Source: Propionibacteriaceae bacterium
GTDB lineage: Bacteria > Actinomycetota > Actinomycetes > Propionibacteriales > Propionibacteriaceae
Assembly (NCBI GenBank): GCA_031262845.1
Contig: JAISGZ010000107.1
Coordinates: 1-13,024 of the forward strand
DNA: 13,024 bases
Reading direction: 5' to 3'
Positions 1 through 6,021 of this stretch are shown here, one piece after another. The position numbers and the translations under genes were made by a program. Within the stretch, counting starts at the first letter, position 1. Each line of letters starts with the position of its first letter. The notes beneath the pieces are model-generated. The model saw only the letters and a program-made list of their open reading frames with translations, was not told the DNA's origin and did not search any database.

Positions 1-573
1 GGCAACAAGGCCGACGCCGTCATTATGGACGTCATGATGCCCCGGCTCGACGGTCTGGAAACAACCCGGATGTTGCGTCAATCGGGCAATGACGTGCCGA
101 TTCTCGTGTTGACCGCCCGTGACGCCGTCAACGACCGGGTCGATGGGCTGGACGCCGGTGGTGACGACTATATGGTCAAGCCGTTTGCGCTCGACGAATT
201 GTTGGCCCGGCTGCGGGCGCTGACCCGGCGGTCACACGTCGAGGACAGTGAGGCCGCCGAATCGGCCGAGCGGTTGACCTTCTCAGATTTGACGCTCGAT
301 CCTCAGACCCGCGAAGTGACGCGGGCCGGCCGGCGGATTGCCTTGACCCGGACCGAATTTGCCCTCTTGCAGACGTTTATGGAAAATCCCCGCCGGGTTT
401 TGGAACGCAGTTGGCTGCTCAACGAAGTCTGGGGGTTCGATTTCCCGACCACGGCCAACTCGCTCGAGGTTTACATCGGTTATCTGCGACGTAAGACCGA
501 GCAAGGTGGGGAGCCACGTCTGATTCACACGGTGCGGGGGATTGGCTACGTCTTGCGTGAGTCGGCGGCCTGA
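1..573 (+). CDS. mprA: MprA-like OmpR-family response regulator, 5'-truncated
   Basis: The reading frame is open from base 1, so the N-terminus (about 40 residues, including the first acidic pair of the receiver) lies outside the window. Visible parts: the phosphoacceptor Asp in MDVMMPRLDG (codon at 28-30), the conserved Lys of MVKPFAL (178-180), then a linker and a C-terminal OmpR/PhoB winged helix (about 280-560) with the recognition-helix stretch NSLEVYIGYLRRKTE and the terminal hairpin HTVRGIGYVLRE. The protein reads closely like mycobacterial MprA, the cell-envelope stress regulator, through both domains. Its likely partner kinase begins 46 bp downstream on the same strand, so phosphotransfer between the two is inferred. 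Stop is TGA. The MprA assignment is from remembered family similarity; OmpR-family response regulator is certain. Confidence 0.9.
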   Translation, partial: GNKADAVIMDVMMPRLDGLETTRMLRQSGNDVPILVLTARDAVNDRVDGLDAGGDDYMVKPFALDELLARLRALTRRSHVEDSEAAESAERLTFSDLTLDPQTREVTRAGRRIALTRTEFALLQTFMENPRRVLERSWLLNEVWGFDFPTTANSLEVYIGYLRRKTEQGGEPRLIHTVRGIGYVLRESAA

Positions 574-619
574 TGTGGGGGAGTTGGCGGGGGTTGTGGC
601 GTGAAGCGTTAGCGGTCTC

Positions 620-2170
620 ATGACTCTGACCGATTGGCCCAGCCCCACGACCACCCCAGCTATCCCGGCCGACGCCGGGCAGTTGCGGCGTTGGGTCAGC
701 CGGATCCGGAGCTTTGTCAGCCGCTCTCTTCGTAACCAATTGATCTTGCTGACCGCCCTGGCCGTCGGTCTGGGGGCGCTGATCTCCAGCATCGTTGTCT
801 ATCAAGTCGCCCAGCGCTCGCTCCACAATCAATTCGACGACGAACTACTCGCCACCGCCACCGCCCAAGCCCCGGTCATCGCCGCCCAGCTCGCCTCCGA
901 CGCTCTCCCGACCAGCGAAGGTTTCAGCGCTGAAAACGTCATTCTCATGGTCGTTCAGGCCAACCGCGATGTCGTCGTCTCCACCGGGCAAACGCCCCTC
1001 GTTTTCGGCTGGCCGGAAATCTCGCTGGCCCGGCTCGGCAGCGGTATCCGCCAGCGAACTGGCGAGCGGACCGACGGTGTGCCCTACCGGATGGTGTCAG
1101 TGCCCTTCGAGGTCCCGGTCAGCGCTAGTCACACCAATCATTACGTGCTGATCTTGGGCCGCGACCTGGCGGCCGTCGAACGGACGCTGTCGGTCTTGCG
1201 CTGGATGCAGCTAATCGCCGGCCTGATCGGCGTCCTCGTCGGCACGGCTTCGGGGATCGCCCTAGCCCGCAGTTCCCTGCGCTCAATCCGCCAGCTCAGC
1301 CACGACGTGGCCCAGATCACGGCCACCGACCAGTTGGAACCGGTGTCGGTGTCGGGCGCTGACGAGGTGGCGCAGCTGAGCCGGTCGTTCAACTCGCTGC
1401 TCAACTCGCTGGCGACCTCACGCGAACGCCAACGCCGGTTGCTGGCCGACGCCTCCCACGAGTTGCGGACACCACTGACGAGTTTGCGCACGAACGTTGA
1501 GTTACTGATCGCGGACGAGAATTCGGGCATGTTGCCGCCCGGCGCCCGCGGTGAGATTCTCCACGACATCGCCGAACAGGTCGGTGAGTTCACGAGCCTG
1601 ATCGCCGACCTCGTGGCGCTGTCGCGGGAAGATGGTTTGACAACCGTCAACCGGGCCACGATCGACTTCCAGGATGTCGTCCGCCGGGCCATCACGCGGG
1701 CTCAGCGGCGCGGCCCGAACCTGGTCTTCGCTGTCGATCTGGAGCCAACCTGGATTGAGGGTGACGCCGCCGCCCTCGAGCGGGCCGTCACCAACCTGTT
1801 GGACAACGCCGTCAAATTCTCGCCCGACCACGGCCAAATCACCGTCCTGTTGTCCGACCACCGCCTGCGTATCCGTGACCAAGGCCCCGGCATCGCCGAC
1901 GAAGACCTACCCCACATCTTCGAACGCTTCTACCGCTCCGACCGCAGCCGGAACACGCCCGGCACGGGTTTGGGCTTGTCCATCGTCGATCACACGGTCA
2001 CCAGCCACGGTGGCATCGTGCGGGTTGAGCGCCCAGCCGACGGTGGTGCCGAGTTCGTCGTCTGGTTGCCGCCCGTGCCCCTGCCTACCGGTGAGTCTCC
2101 GGTCGAGCCGCGGGCTAGTACGCCGCCGCCGCGTGAAGGTGGGGAGGGACCTTCATCAGCGTCCAGTTAG
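620..2170 (+). CDS. mprB: MprB-like sensor histidine kinase
   Basis: A 516-residue membrane sensor kinase. Order of parts: cytoplasmic N-tail, membrane segment 1 (about 40-62), extracytoplasmic sensor (about 63-192) resembling MprB, membrane segment 2 (about 194-214), HAMP (about 215-265), HisKA dimerisation helix with phosphoacceptor His280 in DASHELRTPL, and HATPase_c with N-box NLLDNAVKF (near 396), RDQGPGI (418-424) and GTGLGL (448-453). All catalytic boxes are intact. The last 30 residues are a Pro/Ser/Glu-rich tail that kinases of this type do not need. The ATG at 620 has no strong Shine-Dalgarno sequence, but the frame just upstream is closed and the start leaves a normal N-terminus. 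It sits 46 bp after the mprA-like gene, so the two are probably cotranscribed. Ends in TAG. Confidence 0.9.
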   Translation: MTLTDWPSPTTTPAIPADAGQLRRWVSRIRSFVSRSLRNQLILLTALAVGLGALISSIVVYQVAQRSLHNQFDDELLATATAQAPVIAAQLASDALPTSEGFSAENVILMVVQANRDVVVSTGQTPLVFGWPEISLARLGSGIRQRTGERTDGVPYRMVSVPFEVPVSASHTNHYVLILGRDLAAVERTLSVLRWMQLIAGLIGVLVGTASGIALARSSLRSIRQLSHDVAQITATDQLEPVSVSGADEVAQLSRSFNSLLNSLATSRERQRRLLADASHELRTPLTSLRTNVELLIADENSGMLPPGARGEILHDIAEQVGEFTSLIADLVALSREDGLTTVNRATIDFQDVVRRAITRAQRRGPNLVFAVDLEPTWIEGDAAALERAVTNLLDNAVKFSPDHGQITVLLSDHRLRIRDQGPGIADEDLPHIFERFYRSDRSRNTPGTGLGLSIVDHTVTSHGGIVRVERPADGGAEFVVWLPPVPLPTGESPVEPRASTPPPREGGEGPSSASS

Positions 2171-2181
2171 ACGAGCCAGAA

Positions 2182-2208
2182 CGCTGCCAGGCGCGGTTGA
2201 CGGCAGTG
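2182..2208 (+). terminator. Weak stem-loop after the mprB-like gene
   Basis: CGCTGCC and GGCAGTG can pair (one G.U) around a 13-nt loop, starting 12 nt after the kinase stop. There is no T-run after it, so a rho-independent terminator is only a possibility. Confidence 0.25.
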
Positions 2209-2342
2209 GTCCGGCCAGACCCTTATCGGCTAACCGTTCATTCATCGGCTTGCGCACTGTTGTTCACACCTGTCTGAACGTGGAACGGCACCACCGACCG
2301 AACATCACAGACCACCCGTCACCCCGCACCACAGGAGCAGCC

Positions 2343-2403
2343 AAATCCCAAGCCCGATTGGTTCGAAAATCGCCGAAAAGCTGACCAATCGGGCTTGAAA
2401 TTT
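2343..2403 (-). repeat. 61-nt palindromic element, copy 1
   Basis: A long dyad: arms 2349-2362 and 2384-2397 are a perfect 14-bp inverted repeat, and the pairing extends out to 2343/2403 with two mismatches on the + strand that become G.U pairs if read as RNA from the - strand. The loop is 21 nt (2363-2383). Read on the - strand it aligns without gaps, over exactly 61 nt, with a second element at 5949-6009. It lies about 140 nt past the 3' end of the - strand HipB-like gene. It could be a terminator, a REP/BIME-like mobile palindrome, or a structured RNA element. Confidence 0.8.
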
Positions 2404-2414
2404 CGGATCGAGTC

Positions 2415-2447
2415 TTATCCACAGAACTATCCCCACCCTGTGGATAA
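2415..2447. promoter_or_regulatory. Inverted pair of perfect DnaA boxes
   Basis: TTATCCACA at 2415-2423 matches the classical DnaA box exactly, and TGTGGATAA at 2439-2447 is its exact reverse complement. With one extra base each they form a 10-bp inverted repeat. The spacer contains a box-like CTATCCCCA (2427-2435), and a further one-mismatch box TTATCCCCA lies at 2979-2987. There is no dnaA or dnaN gene and no obviously AT-rich unwinding region here, so a DnaA-binding or titration site is more defensible than an origin. Confidence 0.6.
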
Positions 2448-2543
2448 TTACACTAATGTCATTCTCAGCTGACTAGTTCTGGAGCCTTTCAGCACAAGAT
2501 TTTGAGGTACGAAGATGTGGCGACAGAGATCGCGACAGCGAGT

Positions 2544-2810
2544 TCAGACATGGCTGGCCTCGGCGGGTGACTCGGGGACAGTAGTCACGATATGAAGCTC
2601 AGCGCCGAGAGCACGAGCCGCGGCCGTGACTAGGGAAAACTGGACGCCGGGGTTACGACCGGCTTCCAACGTGCCAACCCAGCGGCGGGAGACACCCATC
2701 GCCTGAGCCAGCTGTTCCTGAGTCAGACCCTGGTCTTCTCGCAGACGGCGCAGAGTGGCACCCAACTCAATCGGGCGGCGAACCGGAACGTCTAAGGCTG
2801 TCACAGACAT
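2544..2810 (-). CDS. HipB-like XRE-family transcriptional regulator (orphan antitoxin-like)
   Basis: An 88-residue protein that is almost entirely one Cro/C1-type helix-turn-helix (about residues 17-70), with the typical LREDQGLTQEQLAQAMGVS core and the LEAGRNPGVQ motif seen in HipB-type antitoxins. HipB partners normally precede a hipA kinase gene, but nothing HipA-like follows on this strand before the convergent mprB-like gene. It is therefore an orphan regulator or the remnant of a HipBA module. The ATG at 2810 has no Shine-Dalgarno sequence; a promoter whose -10 ends 6 nt before the ATG suggests a leaderless transcript. Dyads over that promoter fit autorepression. The function as a stand-alone regulator is inferred. 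Confidence 0.82.
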   Translation of the reverse strand: MSVTALDVPVRRPIELGATLRRLREDQGLTQEQLAQAMGVSRRWVGTLEAGRNPGVQFSLVTAAARALGAELHIVTTVPESPAEASHV

Positions 2811-2811
2811 G

Positions 2812-2863
2812 ATGTGATCGTAGTATCACATTCATGAATGCGCAAGAACGATCACATGATGTG
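2812..2863. promoter_or_regulatory. Operator cluster upstream of the HipB-like gene
   Basis: Three dyads in about 50 bp: ATGTGAT-6-ATCACAT (2812-2831) over the -10, the perfect palindrome ATTCATGAAT (2830-2839) inside the promoter spacer, and CACAT-g-ATGTG (2853-2863) just upstream of the -35. The half-site ATGTGATC at 2812-2819 recurs inverted as GATCACAT at 2850-2857. This arrangement is what an autorepressing HTH antitoxin would use. Confidence 0.6.
2817..2845 (-). promoter_or_regulatory. Leaderless-type promoter of the HipB-like gene
   Basis: On the - strand, TTGCGC (2840-2845) and TACGAT (2817-2822) are spaced 17 bp apart, and the -10 ends 6 nt before the ATG at 2810. Transcription would start at or next to the start codon, which agrees with the absence of a ribosome binding site. 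Confidence 0.5.
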
Positions 2864-3392
2864 CGACAGTAATGTCCGCCTTGATTATCTGCGATTCGAG
2901 TTGCTCAGGAAATCTACCGCCGCCGTTTTGAGGATTTCGCGGACTCGACGTCTGTCTCAACCACTCTGATATTTCGAGTTATCCCCAGAGGAAACCAACC
3001 GATTTGCTTACTCCCGTTTGGTCCGGCTAGGTTCGGTGGAAACTTCACTGTTGGCGTGGCTGCCCGGCCTTTGTGACGATCATCAGCGGTGTGGTTTTCC
3101 GAACCGACCTCAACCCCCACAACATCATGTTCCTCTCTCCTCTTACCATCGCCACCGCATACCCGGTCAGTTGTCAGCTGACCATTGGCATGGGCGTACA
3201 CCAGCTCAATAACAGTTCGGCCTGCGTTGCTGGTCGGGCGGTCACTTTCGCGTCTTCCTCTGGCACACGCGCCTGTCAATCCGACGTCCCGTTTCCGTCA
3301 AACCTCCTGTGGCCTCAGCTCGTGAAGGCTTTTCGAACGGCTTCGACACCCCAGCTAACCCCTTGGCGCCTCAACTATGAAATGAGAACCTC
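2864..3392. other. Gene-free interval upstream of the exported protein pair
   Basis: About 530 bp with no reading frame that resembles a known family; the longest open frames on either strand (121 codons at most) have irregular composition. Visible elements are a one-mismatch DnaA box (2979-2987) and a short dyad GGTCAG-7-CTGACC (3165-3183). No convincing promoter for the 3393 gene was found, although it must lie here. Confidence 0.55.
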
Positions 3393-4040
3393 ATGACCAC
3401 ACGAGACTCCTCCGTCACTGCGAATTCCACCGTTCCGTATCGCTGTCGACCACGACTCGTCCTGGCTGCTCTGGCCACCAGCGTTCTCCAACTTGGGGCC
3501 GATGGTAGCGCTGGTTCGGACCCTGAACCAGCGCCGACCAGTGCAGCGCCTGCCACCAGCGAGGCCCCGCCTTCAACGCCCACCCCGAGCGTGCCGGTAA
3601 CTGCGGCCGATGACCCGTCGTGGACCGCTAATCAGGTTGCGGCCGTGCGAGCTGTCGATGCTTATAACGACTTCCTCAGCGCATTCTTGGAGGACCCGGA
3701 AAACGTTGACAGCAGCCCCATCCTCCAACTAGCCACCGAACCCCAGTTGACGACAGATCTCAACAACATGACCACCCTCATTTCCAACCAACGTCGGATC
3801 ACGGGCGGGCTCATTCCTATTCAGCGCAGCGTTGGTCCGGAACAGATCGTCGACGGGAAAACCGAGATCGTTGTCGTCCAATGTGACGAAGACGGACCGG
3901 GCGCTGTCGTTGTGGAAAACGGTGCCACCCAGCCAGTCGCTGGTGAACCCCGAGGGAGATACTCCTACACGGTGCAATGGAACCCCGACACAGCTACTTG
4001 GCTTGTTGCTCTCATCGACAGGATTCAGGGCGGATGTTAG
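3393..4040 (+). CDS. Exported lipoprotein-like protein of unknown function
   Basis: A 215-residue protein with a basic N-terminus, a hydrophobic segment (about 22-35), a Pro/Thr/Ser-rich linker (about 41-70) and a C-terminal globular domain (about 75-215) whose pattern (AVDAYNDFLSAFLEDP near the start, YTVQWNPDTATWLVALI near the end) suggests an NTF2/SnoaL-like fold. The layout is that of an actinobacterial lipoprotein, but the lipobox position reads LGAD (34-37) where LGAC would be expected, so lipidation looks impossible as written and export would depend on signal peptidase I cleavage or membrane anchoring. The ATG at 3393 has only a weak GAGA upstream. The next gene's ribosome binding site overlaps this gene's TAG stop, so the two form an operon. 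Function is not recognised. Confidence 0.75.
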   Translation: MTTRDSSVTANSTVPYRCRPRLVLAALATSVLQLGADGSAGSDPEPAPTSAAPATSEAPPSTPTPSVPVTAADDPSWTANQVAAVRAVDAYNDFLSAFLEDPENVDSSPILQLATEPQLTTDLNNMTTLISNQRRITGGLIPIQRSVGPEQIVDGKTEIVVVQCDEDGPGAVVVENGATQPVAGEPRGRYSYTVQWNPDTATWLVALIDRIQGGC

Positions 4041-4051
4041 GAGGAATCACC

Positions 4052-4966
4052 ATGCCCACACGAACTCACCGCCCAGCCGTAGTAAAACTCACCGGGCTGA
4101 TCAGTCTGCTCCTCGTTATCAGCGTCCTTATCGTCGCAAATCCTTCAGATGCCGCCGCGGAAAGAGTGGTGTCTTTCTCAGTCAGCGTTGATGTTCCTGG
4201 TACGACTACGAACGTCCAGTCTGGTCAAGCTGAATCATCTGGCTGTGTCGCTGCTGACGGGACATCGATCCCGTGTACCGACCGTTTCGGCGGCGCCTGG
4301 AACGGCAACTGTTACCTCAGCCAGTTAGCCGACGACATAAGCGCTGCAATAACCAGACTCAAATACAGCTCCAACCAAGCCAAACAAACCGAAGGCAGCT
4401 TCTACCGCTGCGTCGACTCCAACGGCTATGCCACACTCCTCTGGCAACCCAACGCTCAGTTGCCGCCCAGCCCTCAGGAACTCGCTGACTCCGCCCGCCT
4501 TCTCATCAGCGGCAACATTACCGCCGCCGATATCGGGATTTACCCTGACGGGTTGAAAGAAACCGGCACTGAGAATTTCGGCATCGTTGGTTTCCCGACC
4601 TGGTATTGGACGAAAAACCCCAGCCCCGTCTACACCAGCCCTCAAACTCACACCACCAGCTTGCGCGGTCACAGTCTCCGTGTCACTGCCAAATTCAATT
4701 ACAGCTTGTGGGATACCGGTGACGACGGCACTACCCTCACCTGCGGACTCGGCACCGAAGCCGTCAACGTTGACAGTCCCCAGCGCTCACCCTCGGGCTG
4801 TGACCACATCTACCGCCACAAAGGCGACTACACCATCACCGCCACCTGGTACTTCACGATCGAGTGGACTGGTGCGGGCCAACGCGGCACCTTCACCCTC
4901 CAAGTCGACCAAACCGGCACCTACCACGTCGGCGAAGTCCACATCGTCAACGTCCCCAACCCCTAA
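4052..4966 (+). CDS. Secreted actinobacterial protein with PKD-like C-terminal domain
   Basis: The start at 4052 is chosen because AGGAGG (4039-4044) sits 7 nt before it; the in-frame ATG at 3977 lies inside the upstream gene. The 304-residue product has a Sec signal peptide (hydrophobic core about 13-29, likely cut near A36), an N-terminal region with Cys65, 75, 87 and 120, then PTWYWT (182-187) and a PKD-like segment WDTGDDGTTLTC...C-DHIY...GDYTITATWYF (220-268) with Cys231 and Cys250, and a closing beta-strand GEVHIVNV. Six cysteines in the mature part suggest three disulfides, which fits an extracellular protein. The C-terminal pattern resembles secreted actinomycete proteins often mislabelled ATP/GTP-binding proteins. 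No enzymatic motif is visible. It follows the lipoprotein-like gene by 11 nt, so the two products probably work together at the cell surface. Confidence 0.8.
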   Translation: MPTRTHRPAVVKLTGLISLLLVISVLIVANPSDAAAERVVSFSVSVDVPGTTTNVQSGQAESSGCVAADGTSIPCTDRFGGAWNGNCYLSQLADDISAAITRLKYSSNQAKQTEGSFYRCVDSNGYATLLWQPNAQLPPSPQELADSARLLISGNITAADIGIYPDGLKETGTENFGIVGFPTWYWTKNPSPVYTSPQTHTTSLRGHSLRVTAKFNYSLWDTGDDGTTLTCGLGTEAVNVDSPQRSPSGCDHIYRHKGDYTITATWYFTIEWTGAGQRGTFTLQVDQTGTYHVGEVHIVNVPNP

Positions 4967-4996
4967 ATTCCTTCGCGCAGTACTTCGGAGATGTCT

Positions 4997-5539
4997 TCAA
5001 CTTGTCGAGGGCTGGCTGGTCCCGTCACCGCTGGCTGCCAACGTACGTGCTAGGTCGTCGATCGTGGCCATGTAGGTCAGTCCGCCCGGTGGTGCGGCAG
5101 TGAAACCCAGTCGGTCGTAGAAGGCTGCAGCGGTTTCGTCAACGGCGTGGACCAGCATGGCTCGTAAGCCGATCTGACGGCCGGCGGCGACTGACCGGAT
5201 GATGGAGTCCTGGAGGAGGGAGATTCCCAGACCCCGGCGTTGCCAGGACGTATCGACGGCCAGGCGGGCGAGTACGACGACGGGGATGGGCGAAGGCATA
5301 TTTCGTCGCACCCGACCGGAGGCCTGTCTCAGCTCAACCGATCCGGCCGCTAAAGCGAAGTAACCGACCACTCGTTGCGGCTGGTCAACGGGGGTCGTGA
5401 CAAAGGTTCGGCTGGCCCGGCTGATTTCGTTGGGCTTTGCCCGGTTTTTGAGCCAGTGATCTAACGTCCCGGTTCCGCAGCTGAACTGGGCGAGGTCGTC
5501 ATCGGCCTTGATCGGGCGTGGCGTGATGAACCCGCTCAT
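4997..5539 (-). CDS. tacT: GNAT-family toxin (TacT/AtaT type)
   Basis: A 180-residue N-acetyltransferase of the toxin class that acetylates the amino group of aminoacyl-tRNA and blocks translation. Family marks: N-terminal FSCGTGTLDHWLKNRA (19-34), RTFVTT (44-49), VVGYFALAAGSVEL (57-70), PIPVVVLARLAVD (84-96), acetyl-CoA loop QRRGLG (100-105) and the catalytic Tyr141 in FYDRLGF. All are intact, so it looks active. Residues after about 165 form a Ser/Thr/Gly-rich tail beyond the GNAT core. Its ATG overlaps the antitoxin's TGA (ATGA at 5539-5536), which is typical translational coupling. It converges with the secreted protein gene, 30 bp away, with no clear terminator between. The target tRNA cannot be read from the sequence. 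Confidence 0.9.
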   Translation of the reverse strand: MSGFITPRPIKADDDLAQFSCGTGTLDHWLKNRAKPNEISRASRTFVTTPVDQPQRVVGYFALAAGSVELRQASGRVRRNMPSPIPVVVLARLAVDTSWQRRGLGISLLQDSIIRSVAAGRQIGLRAMLVHAVDETAAAFYDRLGFTAAPPGGLTYMATIDDLARTLAASGDGTSQPSTS

Positions 5540-5811
5540 TCGAAGACTGATGGCCGCGACATGAGGTCACGCAGACCCGGTAGAACCGTTGCTGGCCGGT
5601 CTAACGCATTGTTGAAGGCCTGCCACTGTGCCTCGTCGAGAACCAAGCGTGGTTGATCAGCCAAGACCTGTTCCGCCCGGTTGACTAGCGCGGTTACCGA
5701 AAACTCGGTCAGAGTTTCGCCTCGGCTGTCGGCGGCTTGTTCGACCAGGGCTTTTTGACGGCCCGTCAGCCGCAGAGCGATGCGGTGGTCCTTGAGCGTG
5801 GTTGTTGACAT
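5536..5811 (-). CDS. tacA: DUF1778 ribbon-helix-helix antitoxin (TacA type)
   Basis: A 91-residue antitoxin. An N-terminal ribbon-helix-helix DNA-binding part (KDHRIALRLTGRQKALVEQAA, with the following helices through TALVNRAEQVL) is followed by the toxin-neutralising C-terminus with the usual LDEAQWQAFNNALDRPA segment. The start at 5811 is preferred over an in-frame ATG at 5838 because the DNA between them contains an excellent -10 and a dyad; starting at 5838 would also add nine residues not seen in the family. With the 5811 start the -10 ends 7 nt before the ATG, so translation is probably leaderless. It overlaps the toxin gene by 4 nt. The complex should repress its own promoter through the dyad at 5826-5836 (known for the family, inferred here). 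Confidence 0.9.
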   Translation of the reverse strand: MSTTTLKDHRIALRLTGRQKALVEQAADSRGETLTEFSVTALVNRAEQVLADQPRLVLDEAQWQAFNNALDRPATVLPGLRDLMSRPSVFE

Positions 5812-5818
5812 GACCACG

Positions 5819-5846
5819 ATTGTACGCCTATCAGGCACACTTGCAA
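5819..5846 (-). promoter_or_regulatory. Promoter and operator of the tacAT operon
   Basis: On the - strand, TTGCAA (5841-5846) and TACAAT (5819-5824) are 16 bp apart, both close to consensus. The spacer contains the dyad GCCT-atc-AGGC (5826-5836), well placed for autorepression by the ribbon-helix-helix antitoxin. The -10 lies 7 nt before the ATG at 5811, implying a leaderless mRNA. Confidence 0.65.
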
Positions 5847-5948
5847 ACCTGCATCATTCGCCGCCCGCCTGAACTACACGTACACCGTCAGCGGGCTGAT
5901 TGATGACCGCGGCAGATGTCTTTGGCACTCACTCTCAAGGTGACACCC

Positions 5949-6009
5949 AAATTCCAAGCCAAAATGGTCAGGTTTTTTGAAAAAATCGAACCATTTTGGC
6001 TTGGAATTT
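5949..6009 (+). repeat. 61-nt palindromic element, copy 2
   Basis: A perfect 20-bp inverted repeat (5949-5968 and 5990-6009) around a 21-nt loop that itself contains T6-G-A6 and can extend the hairpin. It matches copy 1 (2343-2403, read on the - strand) end to end without gaps. Three arm positions differ in both copies in a way that keeps the base pair. It lies 12 nt past the stop of the - strand PLP-enzyme gene and about 100 bp upstream of the tacAT promoter, so it could also work as that gene's terminator. Confidence 0.85.
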
Positions 6010-6021
6010 TGACCACGCTGG

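Larger units (their letters stand above)
2171..2543. other. Gene-free interval between convergent genes
   Basis: No credible coding sequence in 373 bp. It lies between the 3' end of the mprB-like gene and the 3' end of the HipB-like gene. It holds a weak stem-loop after the kinase, one copy of a 61-nt palindromic element (2343-2403) and an inverted pair of DnaA boxes (2415-2447). The long reading frame in another frame across the kinase end has no family resemblance. Confidence 0.7.

Noticed and set aside
2343..2990. Chromosomal or plasmid replication origin
   Set aside because: DnaA boxes are present, but no dnaA, dnaN, rep gene or AT-rich unwinding region is visible.
2914..3396. Open frames on both strands (up to 121 codons) before the exported pair
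   Set aside because: No family pattern, no ribosome binding site, and they overlap one another; treated as gene-free.
5812..5838. Longer tacA start at 5838
   Set aside because: It would begin inside the promoter; the -10 and operator lie between the two ATGs and the family starts near the second.
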